Shown here: piece by piece, positions 17,347-24,750 of the stretch | Position numbering within the stretch: position 1 is the stretch's first letter | How the letters are laid out: each line of letters starts with the position of its first letter | Assembly (NCBI GenBank): GCA_028277225.1 | Contig: JANQHB010000033.1 | Location: 101,873-165,872 of the forward strand | Direction: 5' to 3' | Source: Chlorobium sp. | GTDB taxonomy: Bacteria; Bacteroidota; Chlorobiia; Chlorobiales; Chlorobiaceae | Length of the DNA: 64,000 nucleotides | The notes under the pieces: generated by a model | The model's input: the letters and a program-made list of their open reading frames with translations, nothing else | Database searches by the model: none | What the model was told of the DNA's origin: nothing | Position numbers and translations under genes: made by a program

Positions 17347-17805
17347 ATGTGCAGACTTCGGGACTACAAGCCAAGTGACGAAGAGAGTATTTTTCGAATT
17401 GTAAAGGAGGTCCTTTTGGGATACGGGTTGAGCACGAATCCGGAAGTGACCGATGCCGATCTTCAGGATATTCAAACGTCGTACCTGTCGGGTGGAGGGG
17501 CATTCAGGATTCTGGAAGCCGACGGCCGGATTGTTGGCTCCTATGGGCTGTACCCGACTTCGCGCAAGAGTTGTGAGTTACGCAAAATGTATTTAATGCC
17601 CGAACTTAAAGGGCAAGGGTTGGGGAAGATGATGATTGAAGATGCATTTCGTGTTGCGAAAGATCTGGGGTTTACCGAGATGACTCTGGAGACGAATTCA
17701 TGTTTGAAGGAAGCTTTGGGACTATACAGAAAGTACGGATTCAAGGAGTTCGTTCCTGGTCATTTCTCAGACCGATGTAATTTGGCAATGATCAAGACTC
17801 TCTAG
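17347..17805 (+). CDS. GNAT family N-acetyltransferase
   Basis: Acetyl-CoA-dependent acetyltransferase of the GNAT fold, 152 residues. The strand with CELRKMYLMPELKGQGLGKMM contains the family's acetyl-CoA-binding Q/RxxGxG/A pattern (KGQGLGK). The C-terminal part has the usual ALGLYRKYGF element. The N-terminus (LRDYKPSDEESIF) is also typical. The acceptor cannot be predicted. It sits between HAD and NUDIX genes on the same strand but with gaps that do not suggest tight coupling. Confidence 0.85.
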   Translation: MCRLRDYKPSDEESIFRIVKEVLLGYGLSTNPEVTDADLQDIQTSYLSGGGAFRILEADGRIVGSYGLYPTSRKSCELRKMYLMPELKGQGLGKMMIEDAFRVAKDLGFTEMTLETNSCLKEALGLYRKYGFKEFVPGHFSDRCNLAMIKTL

Positions 17806-17859
17806 CAATCACATGATAACCGGTGAAGTGGATTGTTACATTATAACAAGGATATCATA

Positions 17860-18477
17860 ATGAATGATTGGGTCTCAATGATTAATAAGATAAAGGCAAT
17901 AAGTCAAATTGGCAAAGCCTATTCCAAGGACCCATTTGATATTGAGCGTTATAATCATTTGTCTGTTATCGCCAATGAAATGTATGCTGAGATATCAAAG
18001 GATGATCCAGAAAAGATTGAAAACTTTTTTATCCCGGATAAGGGCTATGCAACAGCAAAAGTTGATCTCAGAGCTGGCGTTATCAGGAATAATAAGATTT
18101 TATTAGTAAAAGAGAGACGTGATAATAAATGGGCACTGCCAGGTGGATGGTCTGATGTAGGTGAAACACCAAGTGAAGGAATCACTAGAGAGGTAAAGGA
18201 GGAAACCGGTTTCAACATAGCCGTTAATCGGTTAGTTTCTGTGCGTGACCAAAGTCTCAGTGGGTATACTCCCAGATATCCTGTTCACGTTTATAAAATG
18301 TTTTTCCTGTGTAACCTTGTTGACGGAAAGGCAGAGGAAAATATTGAGATCTCTGATGTTTCTTTTTTCTCAATTGATTCACTTCCTGAATTATCATTAG
18401 GAACTACTTTGAATAGAGATATCCATGATATTTGGGACTATCATATTAATTCAAGGAAATTACCTATAGTTGATTAG
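17860..18477 (+). CDS. NUDIX hydrolase with N-terminal NUDIX-associated domain
   Basis: Hydrolase of nucleoside diphosphates linked to another moiety, 205 residues. The ATG at 17860 is preceded by AAGGA at good spacing; a TTG at 17833 is the longer but weaker choice. The first 65 residues form a helical domain often found ahead of NUDIX domains in ADP-ribose pyrophosphatase-like proteins. The NUDIX box follows: GGWSDVGETPSEGITREVKE with EETGF, complete with the catalytic RExxEE element. Base composition is AT-rich compared with the window average, which agrees with this stretch being acquired. Confidence 0.85.
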   Translation: MNDWVSMINKIKAISQIGKAYSKDPFDIERYNHLSVIANEMYAEISKDDPEKIENFFIPDKGYATAKVDLRAGVIRNNKILLVKERRDNKWALPGGWSDVGETPSEGITREVKEETGFNIAVNRLVSVRDQSLSGYTPRYPVHVYKMFFLCNLVDGKAEENIEISDVSFFSIDSLPELSLGTTLNRDIHDIWDYHINSRKLPIVD

Positions 18478-18620
18478 AATAAACGGACTAGTATTGGAGA
18501 CAGCACCATTATCAGCAGATCAAAAATTATATACAACAAACTTAAATACAGGAGCGTCTAATTGTTCACTGATTGTTTGAGATTCCTTAGCCCAAATTGC
18601 TTTTTCCAGATCCGGTAAAA

Positions 18621-19577
18621 ATGAACTCAGAAAATTCAATCAATACATCATGGAACTTTCTGAAAGGCTTCGAGACGTCTTTGCATAGAGGAGGCCACCA
18701 TGCCGCATTTCCATCGGGGATAGAAATGATTTCCATGGATTTCACTACTGATTCTACTTCGAAACATTATTTTTCCATAGACCAGGCTCCGGTTATCTTC
18801 TCTTTTCAAATTTCAGGACACACTCAAGGTGAAGTTGCCCACTCGATAATCAGAAGTAAGCGTGTTGCAGGTGGGCCAGGAAAGGCCATTATCAGCTACT
18901 ATCCTGAATCTCTTTTCAGGTCGAAGCTATATGAACGCCAACACTATAAATTCGTTAACATCTATATAGCGCCTTGTCGTCTTTGGAAAATACTGGATGA
19001 AGAGCTTGATCAGGTTCCTGCCGAGGTTTGTCAAATACTACTGAATTCTGTCCAGCAACCTTACGACCTTATATTGAACATGCCCCCCCATGTCAGAATG
19101 ACCGTCCATCAAATTTTCAATTGCCCATATCGAGGCGTATTGAAAAGACTCTATCTGGAAAGTAAGAGCATGGAGCTGATTATCAGTCTGCTTTGGGAAG
19201 CAAAACATGTTCCGCTTGAAAACCGCAAGCTGCAATTGCGCCACCTTGATAGAGAACGGATTCATTTTGCCAAAGAAATATTGCTGAGTGATATGGGAAA
19301 TCCACCCTCCCTTCATGAATTGGCAAAAAAGACCGGGTTGAACGAACATAAACTCAACCGGGGATTCAAACAGGAATTCGGCACGACCGTCTACAAGCTT
19401 TATCAAGTACATAGGATAGAAGAGTCAAAAGATATCCTGGATGAGGGCCGGTTGAATATCGATGAGACTGCTTACCTCCTCGGTTTCTCCGATACCACCC
19501 ATTTCATCAACCATTTCAAGAACTACTTTGGAACAACCCCCGGAGCCTATCTGAAAAACAGCCAGTCCCGCCAATAA
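18621..19577 (+). CDS. AraC/PchR-like transcriptional regulator
   Basis: Transcription factor of the AraC family, about 318 residues from the ATG at 18621 (a TTG at 18597 is an alternative). The C-terminal 100 residues contain the double helix-turn-helix: PSLHELAKKTGLNEHKL, then IDETAYLLGFSDTTHFINHF and the closing GTTPGAYLK. The N-terminal half resembles the ligand-binding part of PchR-type regulators, which sense ferric siderophores and activate a TonB receptor gene. Here a TonB receptor gene lies immediately downstream on the same strand. A matched direct repeat 50 bp after this gene is a plausible binding site. Confidence 0.85.
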   Translation: MNSENSINTSWNFLKGFETSLHRGGHHAAFPSGIEMISMDFTTDSTSKHYFSIDQAPVIFSFQISGHTQGEVAHSIIRSKRVAGGPGKAIISYYPESLFRSKLYERQHYKFVNIYIAPCRLWKILDEELDQVPAEVCQILLNSVQQPYDLILNMPPHVRMTVHQIFNCPYRGVLKRLYLESKSMELIISLLWEAKHVPLENRKLQLRHLDRERIHFAKEILLSDMGNPPSLHELAKKTGLNEHKLNRGFKQEFGTTVYKLYQVHRIEESKDILDEGRLNIDETAYLLGFSDTTHFINHFKNYFGTTPGAYLKNSQSRQ

Positions 19578-19626
19578 TAGATCTGCCTCCAAAACGTTAC
19601 GAACCTGCACCAGGCTTTCGTAAATG

Positions 19627-19656
19627 TTCTATTCTAATTCGACAATCTTCTATTCT
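19627..19656 (+). promoter_or_regulatory. direct repeat TTCTATTCT x2, candidate AraC-family operator
   Basis: Two identical copies of TTCTATTCT start at 19627 and 19648, exactly 21 bp (two helical turns) apart. They lie between the AraC-type regulator gene and the TonB receptor gene, about 250 bp upstream of the latter. AraC-family proteins bind direct repeats at this spacing. The function is inferred from position and spacing. The rest of the 320-bp intergenic region shows no other clear feature. Confidence 0.45.
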
Positions 19657-19901
19657 GCGCCAACAGAATTGGGTAGTCTGTATCTGCTTTTTAAAACGAC
19701 CTGCATTTCATGGCATATCTTGAGCGATGACAGCGGTTTGCAGATCTGTCAGGTTGAATTAGAGCTGATATGTTCTTAAACGCTGCTATGAATAGAGCAA
19801 AATACTCATCACGAAATGAAGGAGTTAAATGAGTTGTGCCTGACTGCATTCAAAATGGGCATTTTTTTATCAATACTTGTTAAACTCTAACCGAAGTAAC
19901 C

Positions 19902-22163
19902 ATGCCATATAGTATAATGAATATCCGTCACCTGTTGACAGTTATGTTTTCTTTGCTGACACCGTTGTATTCAGCATCTCTTTTTGCTGAAGAACCCGTT
20001 GCCAATGAGAAAAAAGAAAACATAGCGGTGTATTATTCGGAGCCCATAACAGTAACAGCAGAAAAACGTGAAGAGGACATCCAAAAGGTGCCTGTCAGTG
20101 TTACAGCTTATTCTGGTTCGCAAATAGAGGATGCTGGAATTGCTGACATAGGTGAGCTCCAAACCTACATTCCAAACCTTTCAGACTTTCACTTTGGACC
20201 GAGAGGTGGCAGTGAAAGCCATCTGATAATTCGAGGGATCGGATCACTTCTCGGTGATTCGTCGGTAGGATTTTATGTTGATGATGTCAGCTATCTCAGC
20301 GGCGTCTCGTTCAACATGACTGATTTTTATGACATCGAAAGAATTGAATTACTTCGCGGCCCGCAAGGCACCCTCTATGGCCGTAACGCGCTCGGCGGCG
20401 TCATCAACATAATCACCAGGAAGCCGACAAACGATTTCGATGTTCGCGCCGGACTGTCGTTCGGCGATTACGATTACCGGAAATATCATGCGCGTCTGAA
20501 TGTCCCGGTGGTCATGGACAAGTTGTTTTTCAGCCTGTCGGGCTCTTATTCGGAGCGGGACGGTTTTGTCGAAAATGTCCTGACCGGCGAGGCGGTCGAT
20601 TTCAGGGAGGGGCTCAGCGGACGAGCCAAGCTGCGCTGGATGCCTGCTGACTCGCTTGATATAACGCTTGGAATAAGCGGCGACCGGATCAGAGACGGTT
20701 CCTATGCGATCGGCCCTCTGGATCAAATACGCAATGACCCTTACAATGTAAGCCATGACTTCCCGGACGGGTACAGCAATTCAGACCAGACTCGCCAGGA
20801 TCTCAGGATAGTCTATAAAGCGCCTGGATTTACTGTAACATCGATCACGGGATTGCTCCAGCATTCTCTGGAGTCGATGAATGATCAGGACTTTACACCC
20901 ATGGACTTTTTTTACAATGACTACAAAAAAGATACGGACCAGATGACGCAGGAACTGCAGTTTTCTTCTCCGGATGATAATGACAGTCAGCTTAAATGGA
21001 TAGGAGGCGCCTACCTCTACAAGAAAGACGTATGGAATGATTTCGATGATGTGACAAGGCCTGACTTTCTGGATTTCTACAGTGGAGGGCAGTTATCTGC
21101 CCTTATGCTCGATATCGAGATGCACAGCCTTTTGGAGGGAGACGTGGACACCTATGGGGGAGCTCTTTTCGGACAGGCAACCTATACCCTTTTCGACAAG
21201 CTTGACCTGACAGCCGGGCTTCGTCTCGAGTATGAAGAAAGCAGTGCTGAGCTGTTAAAAAGCCAGGAAATTGCTATCAGCGGTCTGGGATTACCTAATC
21301 TGCCCGTTTACCTTGCTGATCCATTTATCGGACCTGTGCTGGGACCTCTTGTTTATGAGGGGCCTGTCTCGACAATAGACGAAAAAGTGGATTACACCGA
21401 ATTGCTGCCAAAGTTTACCATAGCCTATCGCCACAGTGAAGGTGTCATGACCTACGCCACAGCAGCCAAAGGATTCCGAAGCGGCGGATTCAATGTATAT
21501 TTGCAGGGAAGCAGTGATCCTGATGATCTGATTTACGGCCCGGAGTATTCATGGAACTACGAGGCGGGGATTAAATCAAGCTGGCTCGACAATCGTCTTG
21601 TTTGTAACGCTGCGGTCTTTTATATCGACTACAAAGACCAGCAGGTTATTCAGCTTCTTGGCTCCAGTGAAACAGTTACCAGTAATGCCGCAAAGTCAAC
21701 ATCCAGGGGATTTGAAATCGAGCTTGCCGCCAAACCGGCACGGGGGCTCGATCTGATAGCAAGTTATGGATACACAGATGCTTCTTTTGACCAATATCGT
21801 GATCCAGGGAAAGGTGCGGTCTATGATGATAAAAAGGTGTTGATGGTTCCGGAGCATGATTATCTTCTCGCGGCTCAATACAGGCATGCATTAAGCCCGT
21901 CACTTTCACTGTTCGGTCGTGTCGAGTTACACGGAACAGGTGAATTCTACTGGAATTATGAAAACAGTGAGATGCAGGAGGCATACGAATTGGTGAATGC
22001 CCGTATCGGCGCCGAGTTTGAGCACTTCGATGTGTATTTCTGGGTAAAAAATCTGTTAGAACAGGAATATGAGACCATCGCGTTCGAGTTTCCGGTCCTC
22101 GGCTGGCTGGCCCAGCCCGGTAATCCAAGGACCATAGGATTGACCCTGAACGGCAGGTTCTGA
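19902..22163 (+). CDS. TonB-dependent outer-membrane receptor, siderophore-type
   Basis: Outer-membrane active-transport receptor of 753 residues. It has a signal peptide (ending near SLFAEEP), a TonB-box-like EPITVTA near residue 48, a plug domain (VPVSVTAYSGSQI, RGIGSLL, IERIELLRGPQGTLYGRNA, GGVINIITRKP) and a 22-strand-type barrel ending in an aromatic residue (LNGRF). The plug sequence is of the kind seen in FyuA- and pyochelin-type receptors. The upstream PchR-like regulator and the downstream PepSY membrane protein support iron-siderophore uptake, probably of siderophores made by others because no synthesis gene is present. Substrate is inferred. Confidence 0.9.
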   Translation: MPYSIMNIRHLLTVMFSLLTPLYSASLFAEEPVANEKKENIAVYYSEPITVTAEKREEDIQKVPVSVTAYSGSQIEDAGIADIGELQTYIPNLSDFHFGPRGGSESHLIIRGIGSLLGDSSVGFYVDDVSYLSGVSFNMTDFYDIERIELLRGPQGTLYGRNALGGVINIITRKPTNDFDVRAGLSFGDYDYRKYHARLNVPVVMDKLFFSLSGSYSERDGFVENVLTGEAVDFREGLSGRAKLRWMPADSLDITLGISGDRIRDGSYAIGPLDQIRNDPYNVSHDFPDGYSNSDQTRQDLRIVYKAPGFTVTSITGLLQHSLESMNDQDFTPMDFFYNDYKKDTDQMTQELQFSSPDDNDSQLKWIGGAYLYKKDVWNDFDDVTRPDFLDFYSGGQLSALMLDIEMHSLLEGDVDTYGGALFGQATYTLFDKLDLTAGLRLEYEESSAELLKSQEIAISGLGLPNLPVYLADPFIGPVLGPLVYEGPVSTIDEKVDYTELLPKFTIAYRHSEGVMTYATAAKGFRSGGFNVYLQGSSDPDDLIYGPEYSWNYEAGIKSSWLDNRLVCNAAVFYIDYKDQQVIQLLGSSETVTSNAAKSTSRGFEIELAAKPARGLDLIASYGYTDASFDQYRDPGKGAVYDDKKVLMVPEHDYLLAAQYRHALSPSLSLFGRVELHGTGEFYWNYENSEMQEAYELVNARIGAEFEHFDVYFWVKNLLEQEYETIAFEFPVLGWLAQPGNPRTIGLTLNGRF

Positions 22164-22165
22164 AG

Positions 22166-22684
22166 ATGTCGGGTCTGAAAATGCTGACGTGGTCTCGAAA
22201 ACTCCATAAATGGATCGGGCTCTATGTCAGCATACTTACCATGATCTGGATGACCGAAATGGCTGTGCTTCCTGCGTTTTTCAATCAGGGATTGCCGGTG
22301 ATCAAGGATGCCGTTCCTGCAAGAGTGAAGCCTGAAAAAACATCACTCTCTTTTGAGCATGTGCTGCAGGCTTTTATGAAAAACCGACCGGTCGGGATCA
22401 TTTCGGCAGAAGATATGGATGAAATTTCCTATTTACCTGATCATGGCGTATACCGTTTTGCGGCAAGCGACACTTGCATTGAATGGTATGTAGCAGCTGA
22501 GAGCGGTGAAATTCTTGACTATGGATTCAATGCAAACCGTTTCGTAATGACCAAAGGCATGTTCGGGTGGCTGCATCCAATGATCGCTCAAATCATCCGA
22601 GCACCCTTCGAACTTCTGTTTGTTGCTCTTGCCGTCACGGGTTGTCATGTTGTTGTCTATCCCTGGATGAAGAAAAAGAAATAA
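22166..22684 (+). CDS. PepSY-associated membrane protein
   Basis: Small membrane protein of 172 residues, beginning 3 bp after the receptor stop codon. It has an N-terminal membrane segment with the KLHKWIGLYVSI pattern of PepSY-associated TM proteins, a periplasmic part with the tail of a PepSY-like domain (WYVAAESGEILD), and a second membrane segment near the C-terminus followed by lysines. Such proteins often accompany siderophore receptors, and some are ferric-siderophore reductases. This one is short and may be a partial version. Co-transcription with the receptor is very likely. Confidence 0.75.
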   Translation: MSGLKMLTWSRKLHKWIGLYVSILTMIWMTEMAVLPAFFNQGLPVIKDAVPARVKPEKTSLSFEHVLQAFMKNRPVGIISAEDMDEISYLPDHGVYRFAASDTCIEWYVAAESGEILDYGFNANRFVMTKGMFGWLHPMIAQIIRAPFELLFVALAVTGCHVVVYPWMKKKK

Positions 22685-22690
22685 ATCCGA

Positions 22691-22745
22691 AAAAAGAGGT
22701 TGAGTAGACCGGAAAAATTGCACCCCCGGTCTACTTAACCTTTTA
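22691..22745 (+). repeat. 55-bp palindromic element, copy A
   Basis: The arms AGAGGTTGAGTAGACCGG and CCGGTCTACTTAACCTTTT form a stem of about 17 bp around a short loop, immediately after the PepSY gene. Copy B at 24118 has nearly the same arms but its loop reads in the opposite orientation, and a half copy is at 25742. It could act as a transcription terminator, since T-runs follow the arms. The repeated near-identical sequence suggests a small mobile palindrome. Confidence 0.75.
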
Positions 22746-22762
22746 AACTCTTAAATAACAGC

Positions 22763-23057
22763 CTACAAATAGTCGTCCTCATACTGATGACGAACTGCCA
22801 GCACAGAGACCGCTTGATTGTCTTCGATTTCAAAGAGCACAACGTAGCCTGAATTGCCGAACGATATGAGCAGTTCCCTCATAAACGGCGTTGCGGGGGT
22901 CGCTTTTCTGCAACTGAACGGAAAGTACTGTAGTGCATCCATTCCCCGTTCTATGGCTTCCAGCGCTTTCCCGGCTACATTAATGTCTTTTTCAAGAAGA
23001 AATGAATACAGTCGAACAAGGTCGTTTTTCGCGTCCTGTGTAAAGCGTGAAGGTCAC
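22763..23057 (-). pseudogene. ParE/RelE-type toxin gene, frameshifted near its 5' end
   Basis: Minus-strand coding sequence for a ParE/RelE-fold toxin. The readable part runs from RFTQDAKNDLVRLY through PFMRELLISFG to VLAVRHQYEDDYL and its stop at 22763. The expected start is the GTG at 23057, which overlaps the antitoxin stop codon (GTGA), but that frame (VTF...) is not the frame of the rest of the protein. A one-base shift within the first few codons, near 23047, would join them. The body frame has no start codon after the antitoxin stop. This is either a genuine inactivation or a sequencing error. Confidence 0.7.
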
Positions 23058-23323
23058 GATGTTCGCCTTTTCGCCTTGTCGAGCATACCATGCAGCTCTT
23101 CCATGACAACAGAAGCATCCACATATTCACCGGACTTTCGAGCGTTTTCACGGGAAGCGAGTCCTTTTGCAATGAACTCCTTCTGGTTTTGCCGCTTTTC
23201 TATAGTTGTCCGGAGCGACAATTCGATAAATGCCGAAAGTGTTTCTCCTTCTTCGAGAACTTGTTCTGCCGCTCTTCTGAGTTCCGGCGTTACTCGCAGG
23301 GATGGTAAAGATGCGCTTTTCAT
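23054..23323 (-). CDS. ribbon-helix-helix-type antitoxin
   Basis: Antitoxin of a type II toxin-antitoxin pair, 89 residues. The N-terminal strand (ASLPSLRVTPELRRAAEQVL) and following helices fit a ribbon-helix-helix DNA-binding fold. The charged C-terminal part should bind the toxin. The ATG at 23323 has AAGGGA upstream, while the longer open frame to 23479 lacks support. Its stop overlaps the toxin's GTG start. A promoter and palindromic operator lie just upstream (23336-23384), as expected for autoregulation. With the toxin frameshifted, the antitoxin may now be a lone repressor. Confidence 0.75.
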   Translation of the reverse strand: MKSASLPSLRVTPELRRAAEQVLEEGETLSAFIELSLRTTIEKRQNQKEFIAKGLASRENARKSGEYVDASVVMEELHGMLDKAKRRTS

Positions 23324-23335
23324 TAAAGTCCCTTT

Positions 23336-23384
23336 TTGCGTTGCACATGCAATGCAATATAATTCACCCAACAAATACGTGCAA
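23336..23384 (-). promoter_or_regulatory. toxin-antitoxin promoter and palindromic operator
   Basis: On the minus strand a -35 box TTGCAC (23384-23379) and a -10 box TATATT (23361-23356) are separated by exactly 17 bp. Overlapping the -10 box and extending downstream is a 22-bp near-perfect palindrome (23336-23357) with TTGC/GCAA ends and TTGCA/TGCAA inner arms. It lies 12 bp before the antitoxin ATG. This is the usual arrangement for an antitoxin that represses its own operon. Confidence 0.65.
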
Positions 23385-23456
23385 AAGACAAAATGTCTCG
23401 CGGAAAGCTTAACAAGCGGGAAAAACGGGATGATCCGGCAGCGGTGACAAGCCTCG

Positions 23457-23503
23457 GCCACAATCCTTTTCCCGCTCACCTACCCCTTCATTAACCTCTT
23501 TAC
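23457..23503 (-). pseudogene. possible 3' remnant of an alpha/beta hydrolase gene
   Basis: The plus-strand text ACAATCCTTTTCCC and the following CTCACCTACCCCTTCA resemble the end and immediate downstream sequence of the intact hydrolase gene at 28501-28540. The match covers about 40 bp with small gaps. It is fused directly to the cbiR 5' fragment that follows. Short, so the call is tentative. Confidence 0.35.
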
Positions 23504-23605
23504 GTCAACCTTGTCTTTCAGGTACTCGATGTTGGGAATTATTTCGTCGGGAATGATGTAAGAGGTCGTCCCGACCTTGAAAGGAAACCGGTTTTTGCAG
23601 TTCAT
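23504..23605 (-). pseudogene. orphan 5' fragment of cbiR (34 codons)
   Basis: From the ATG at 23605 the minus strand encodes a protein starting MNCKNRFPFKVGTTSYII and continuing to IEYLKDKVD. It lines up with the first 34 residues of intact CbiR without a gap; about two thirds of residues are identical. After KVD the similarity stops and the frame closes within eight codons. It is more diverged from cbiR than the fragment at 14987-15037, so the two fragments have separate histories. Confidence 0.8.
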
Positions 23606-23667
23606 GGATCACATACTTTCAGTCTTTTCCCAATCGCCGAACCCTGCACGTAACCGGGCGGCATAAA

Positions 23668-24111
23668 TTACAGCCAGCGCCTTGTTTTCTTTTTGTACTC
23701 TGCATACCGGTCGCCAAATGTTTTAGCCATAGCTTCCTCCTCAAACCTGATGTACCAGCGGTCTGTTATCATAAAAAACCCAACGGCAACCAGGAGTGAT
23801 GAAAAACTTCCCAGCACAATAGCCACCCCAAGCAAAGCTACAAGAAAACCAAGATACATTGGATTTCTACTTATTCGATAAAGGCCATCTGTAACCAATA
23901 TATCCGGATCATCGAACGTCTCGATGTTCGTTCCTGTTTTTTCAAAAATATCAGAACCTCGCTTGGCGATCCCCAGCCCCGCTATAAGAGGCAGAATACC
24001 AACCAAACTGATCGGAAATGTAACAAACTGCATAATCGGCAACACCAGCCAAAGCCCCACCATGACAACGATGCAGATAGCAAATAAAACCGGCGGTATA
24101 ATTTTTCTCAT
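23668..24111 (-). CDS. isoprenylcysteine carboxyl methyltransferase-like membrane methyltransferase
   Basis: Integral-membrane methyltransferase of the ICMT/phospholipid methyltransferase type, 147 residues with about four membrane segments. The S-adenosylmethionine-binding C-terminal half is recognisable: GLYRISRNPMYLGFL, then the paired acidic residues in FEEEAMAKTFG and the closing YAEYKKKTRRW. The substrate is unknown; bacterial members often methylate small lipids or are uncharacterised. It is one of a run of unrelated minus-strand genes and starts 7 bp from palindromic element B. Confidence 0.85.
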   Translation of the reverse strand: MRKIIPPVLFAICIVVMVGLWLVLPIMQFVTFPISLVGILPLIAGLGIAKRGSDIFEKTGTNIETFDDPDILVTDGLYRISRNPMYLGFLVALLGVAIVLGSFSSLLVAVGFFMITDRWYIRFEEEAMAKTFGDRYAEYKKKTRRWL

Positions 24112-24117
24112 TTTTTT

Positions 24118-24175
24118 AGAAAAGAGGTTAAGTAGACTCGGGGTACAATTCCCCCGGTCTACTTAACCTCTTTAT
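24118..24175 (-). repeat. 57-bp palindromic element, copy B
   Basis: The arms AAAGAGGTTAAGTAGACTCG and CCGGTCTACTTAACCTCTTT enclose a GGGG/CCCC inner stem and the loop TACAATT. The internal sequence is the reverse complement of that of copy A, so the two copies are in opposite orientation. Each follows the gene that ends beside it. It separates the ICMT-like gene from the small membrane protein gene. Confidence 0.75.
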
Positions 24176-24190
24176 TTAGAATAACCTTAA

Positions 24191-24628
24191 TCATTTGAGT
24201 GGTGATACCGCGATAACAATAAGCACCAGGACCAAGCCTAACGCGAATAGGCCACCAATGATGTATCCAATGACACTTGTTGAAATTAAACGGGCCTCTT
24301 TCACGGTTATTGATTTTGTGGAATCTGCCAATTTTAGCAGGGCACGTGAATGAGCAAACCACCATGAGGTTATTCCAAAGACGAACCCAACAAGGTTCAG
24401 GAACTGCTCATTCATGTTACCGGAAAAGGCAAGTGATAAGACAGCGGCATTTCCAACTATAAGAGCGATAAATCCGGCCTTAATCGAAACCAGATATGCA
24501 TGTTTGTATTTGATATGCCAACTCCTGAGCGCACTAGCTCTCCATTGGAGCATCGGAGCATTGAGAATGGCCGACCAAAATAAAACACCGATAGCTTGGA
24601 CAATAAACATTGCAACAAGTTCGATCAT
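24191..24628 (-). CDS. small four-helix membrane protein, unknown function
   Basis: Protein of 145 residues with about four membrane segments (near residues 5-20, 47-70, 76-92 and 117-142) and no family I recognise. Loops contain a WHIKYKHAY segment and a short charged stretch (KLADSTKSITVKEARL). Its ATG is seven bases after the GTTAGGG end of an attC-like site, and the AGGGG at that end can serve as its ribosome-binding site. That is the arrangement of an integron gene cassette. No functional inference is possible from neighbours. Confidence 0.6.
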   Translation of the reverse strand: MIELVAMFIVQAIGVLFWSAILNAPMLQWRASALRSWHIKYKHAYLVSIKAGFIALIVGNAAVLSLAFSGNMNEQFLNLVGFVFGITSWWFAHSRALLKLADSTKSITVKEARLISTSVIGYIIGGLFALGLVLVLIVIAVSPLK

Positions 24629-24635
24629 TCTTTTC

Positions 24636-24707
24636 CCCTAACGCTGGCCATAACCCGCAGAAATGCGATAGCATTTTCTGTCGGTGTTGATGGCGGCATT
24701 GTTATTT
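24636..24707 (-). other. attC-like site (integron cassette recombination site), 72 bp
   Basis: On the minus strand the site begins AAATAAC and ends GCGTTAGGG. Between them are imperfectly complementary arms: ATGCCGCCATCAAC with GTTATGGCCAGC, and GACAGAAAATGC with GCATTTCTGC, around a 4-base loop. The GTTAGGG end matches the GTTRRRY core at six of seven positions; the other core is weaker. The following gene's ATG is seven bases away. Asymmetric mispairing of this kind is typical of attC. Confidence 0.5.
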
Positions 24708-24750
24708 CAAACACCAATTTTACCATGATATTTTTTGAATAATTCATAAT

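Noticed and set aside
22691..24175. Palindromes A and B as integron attC sites
   Set aside because: The 7-base ends resemble attC cores (GTTAAGT and ACTTAAC) but in the wrong order on both strands: attC needs RYYYAAC first and GTTRRRY last. The arms are also nearly perfectly paired, unlike attC.
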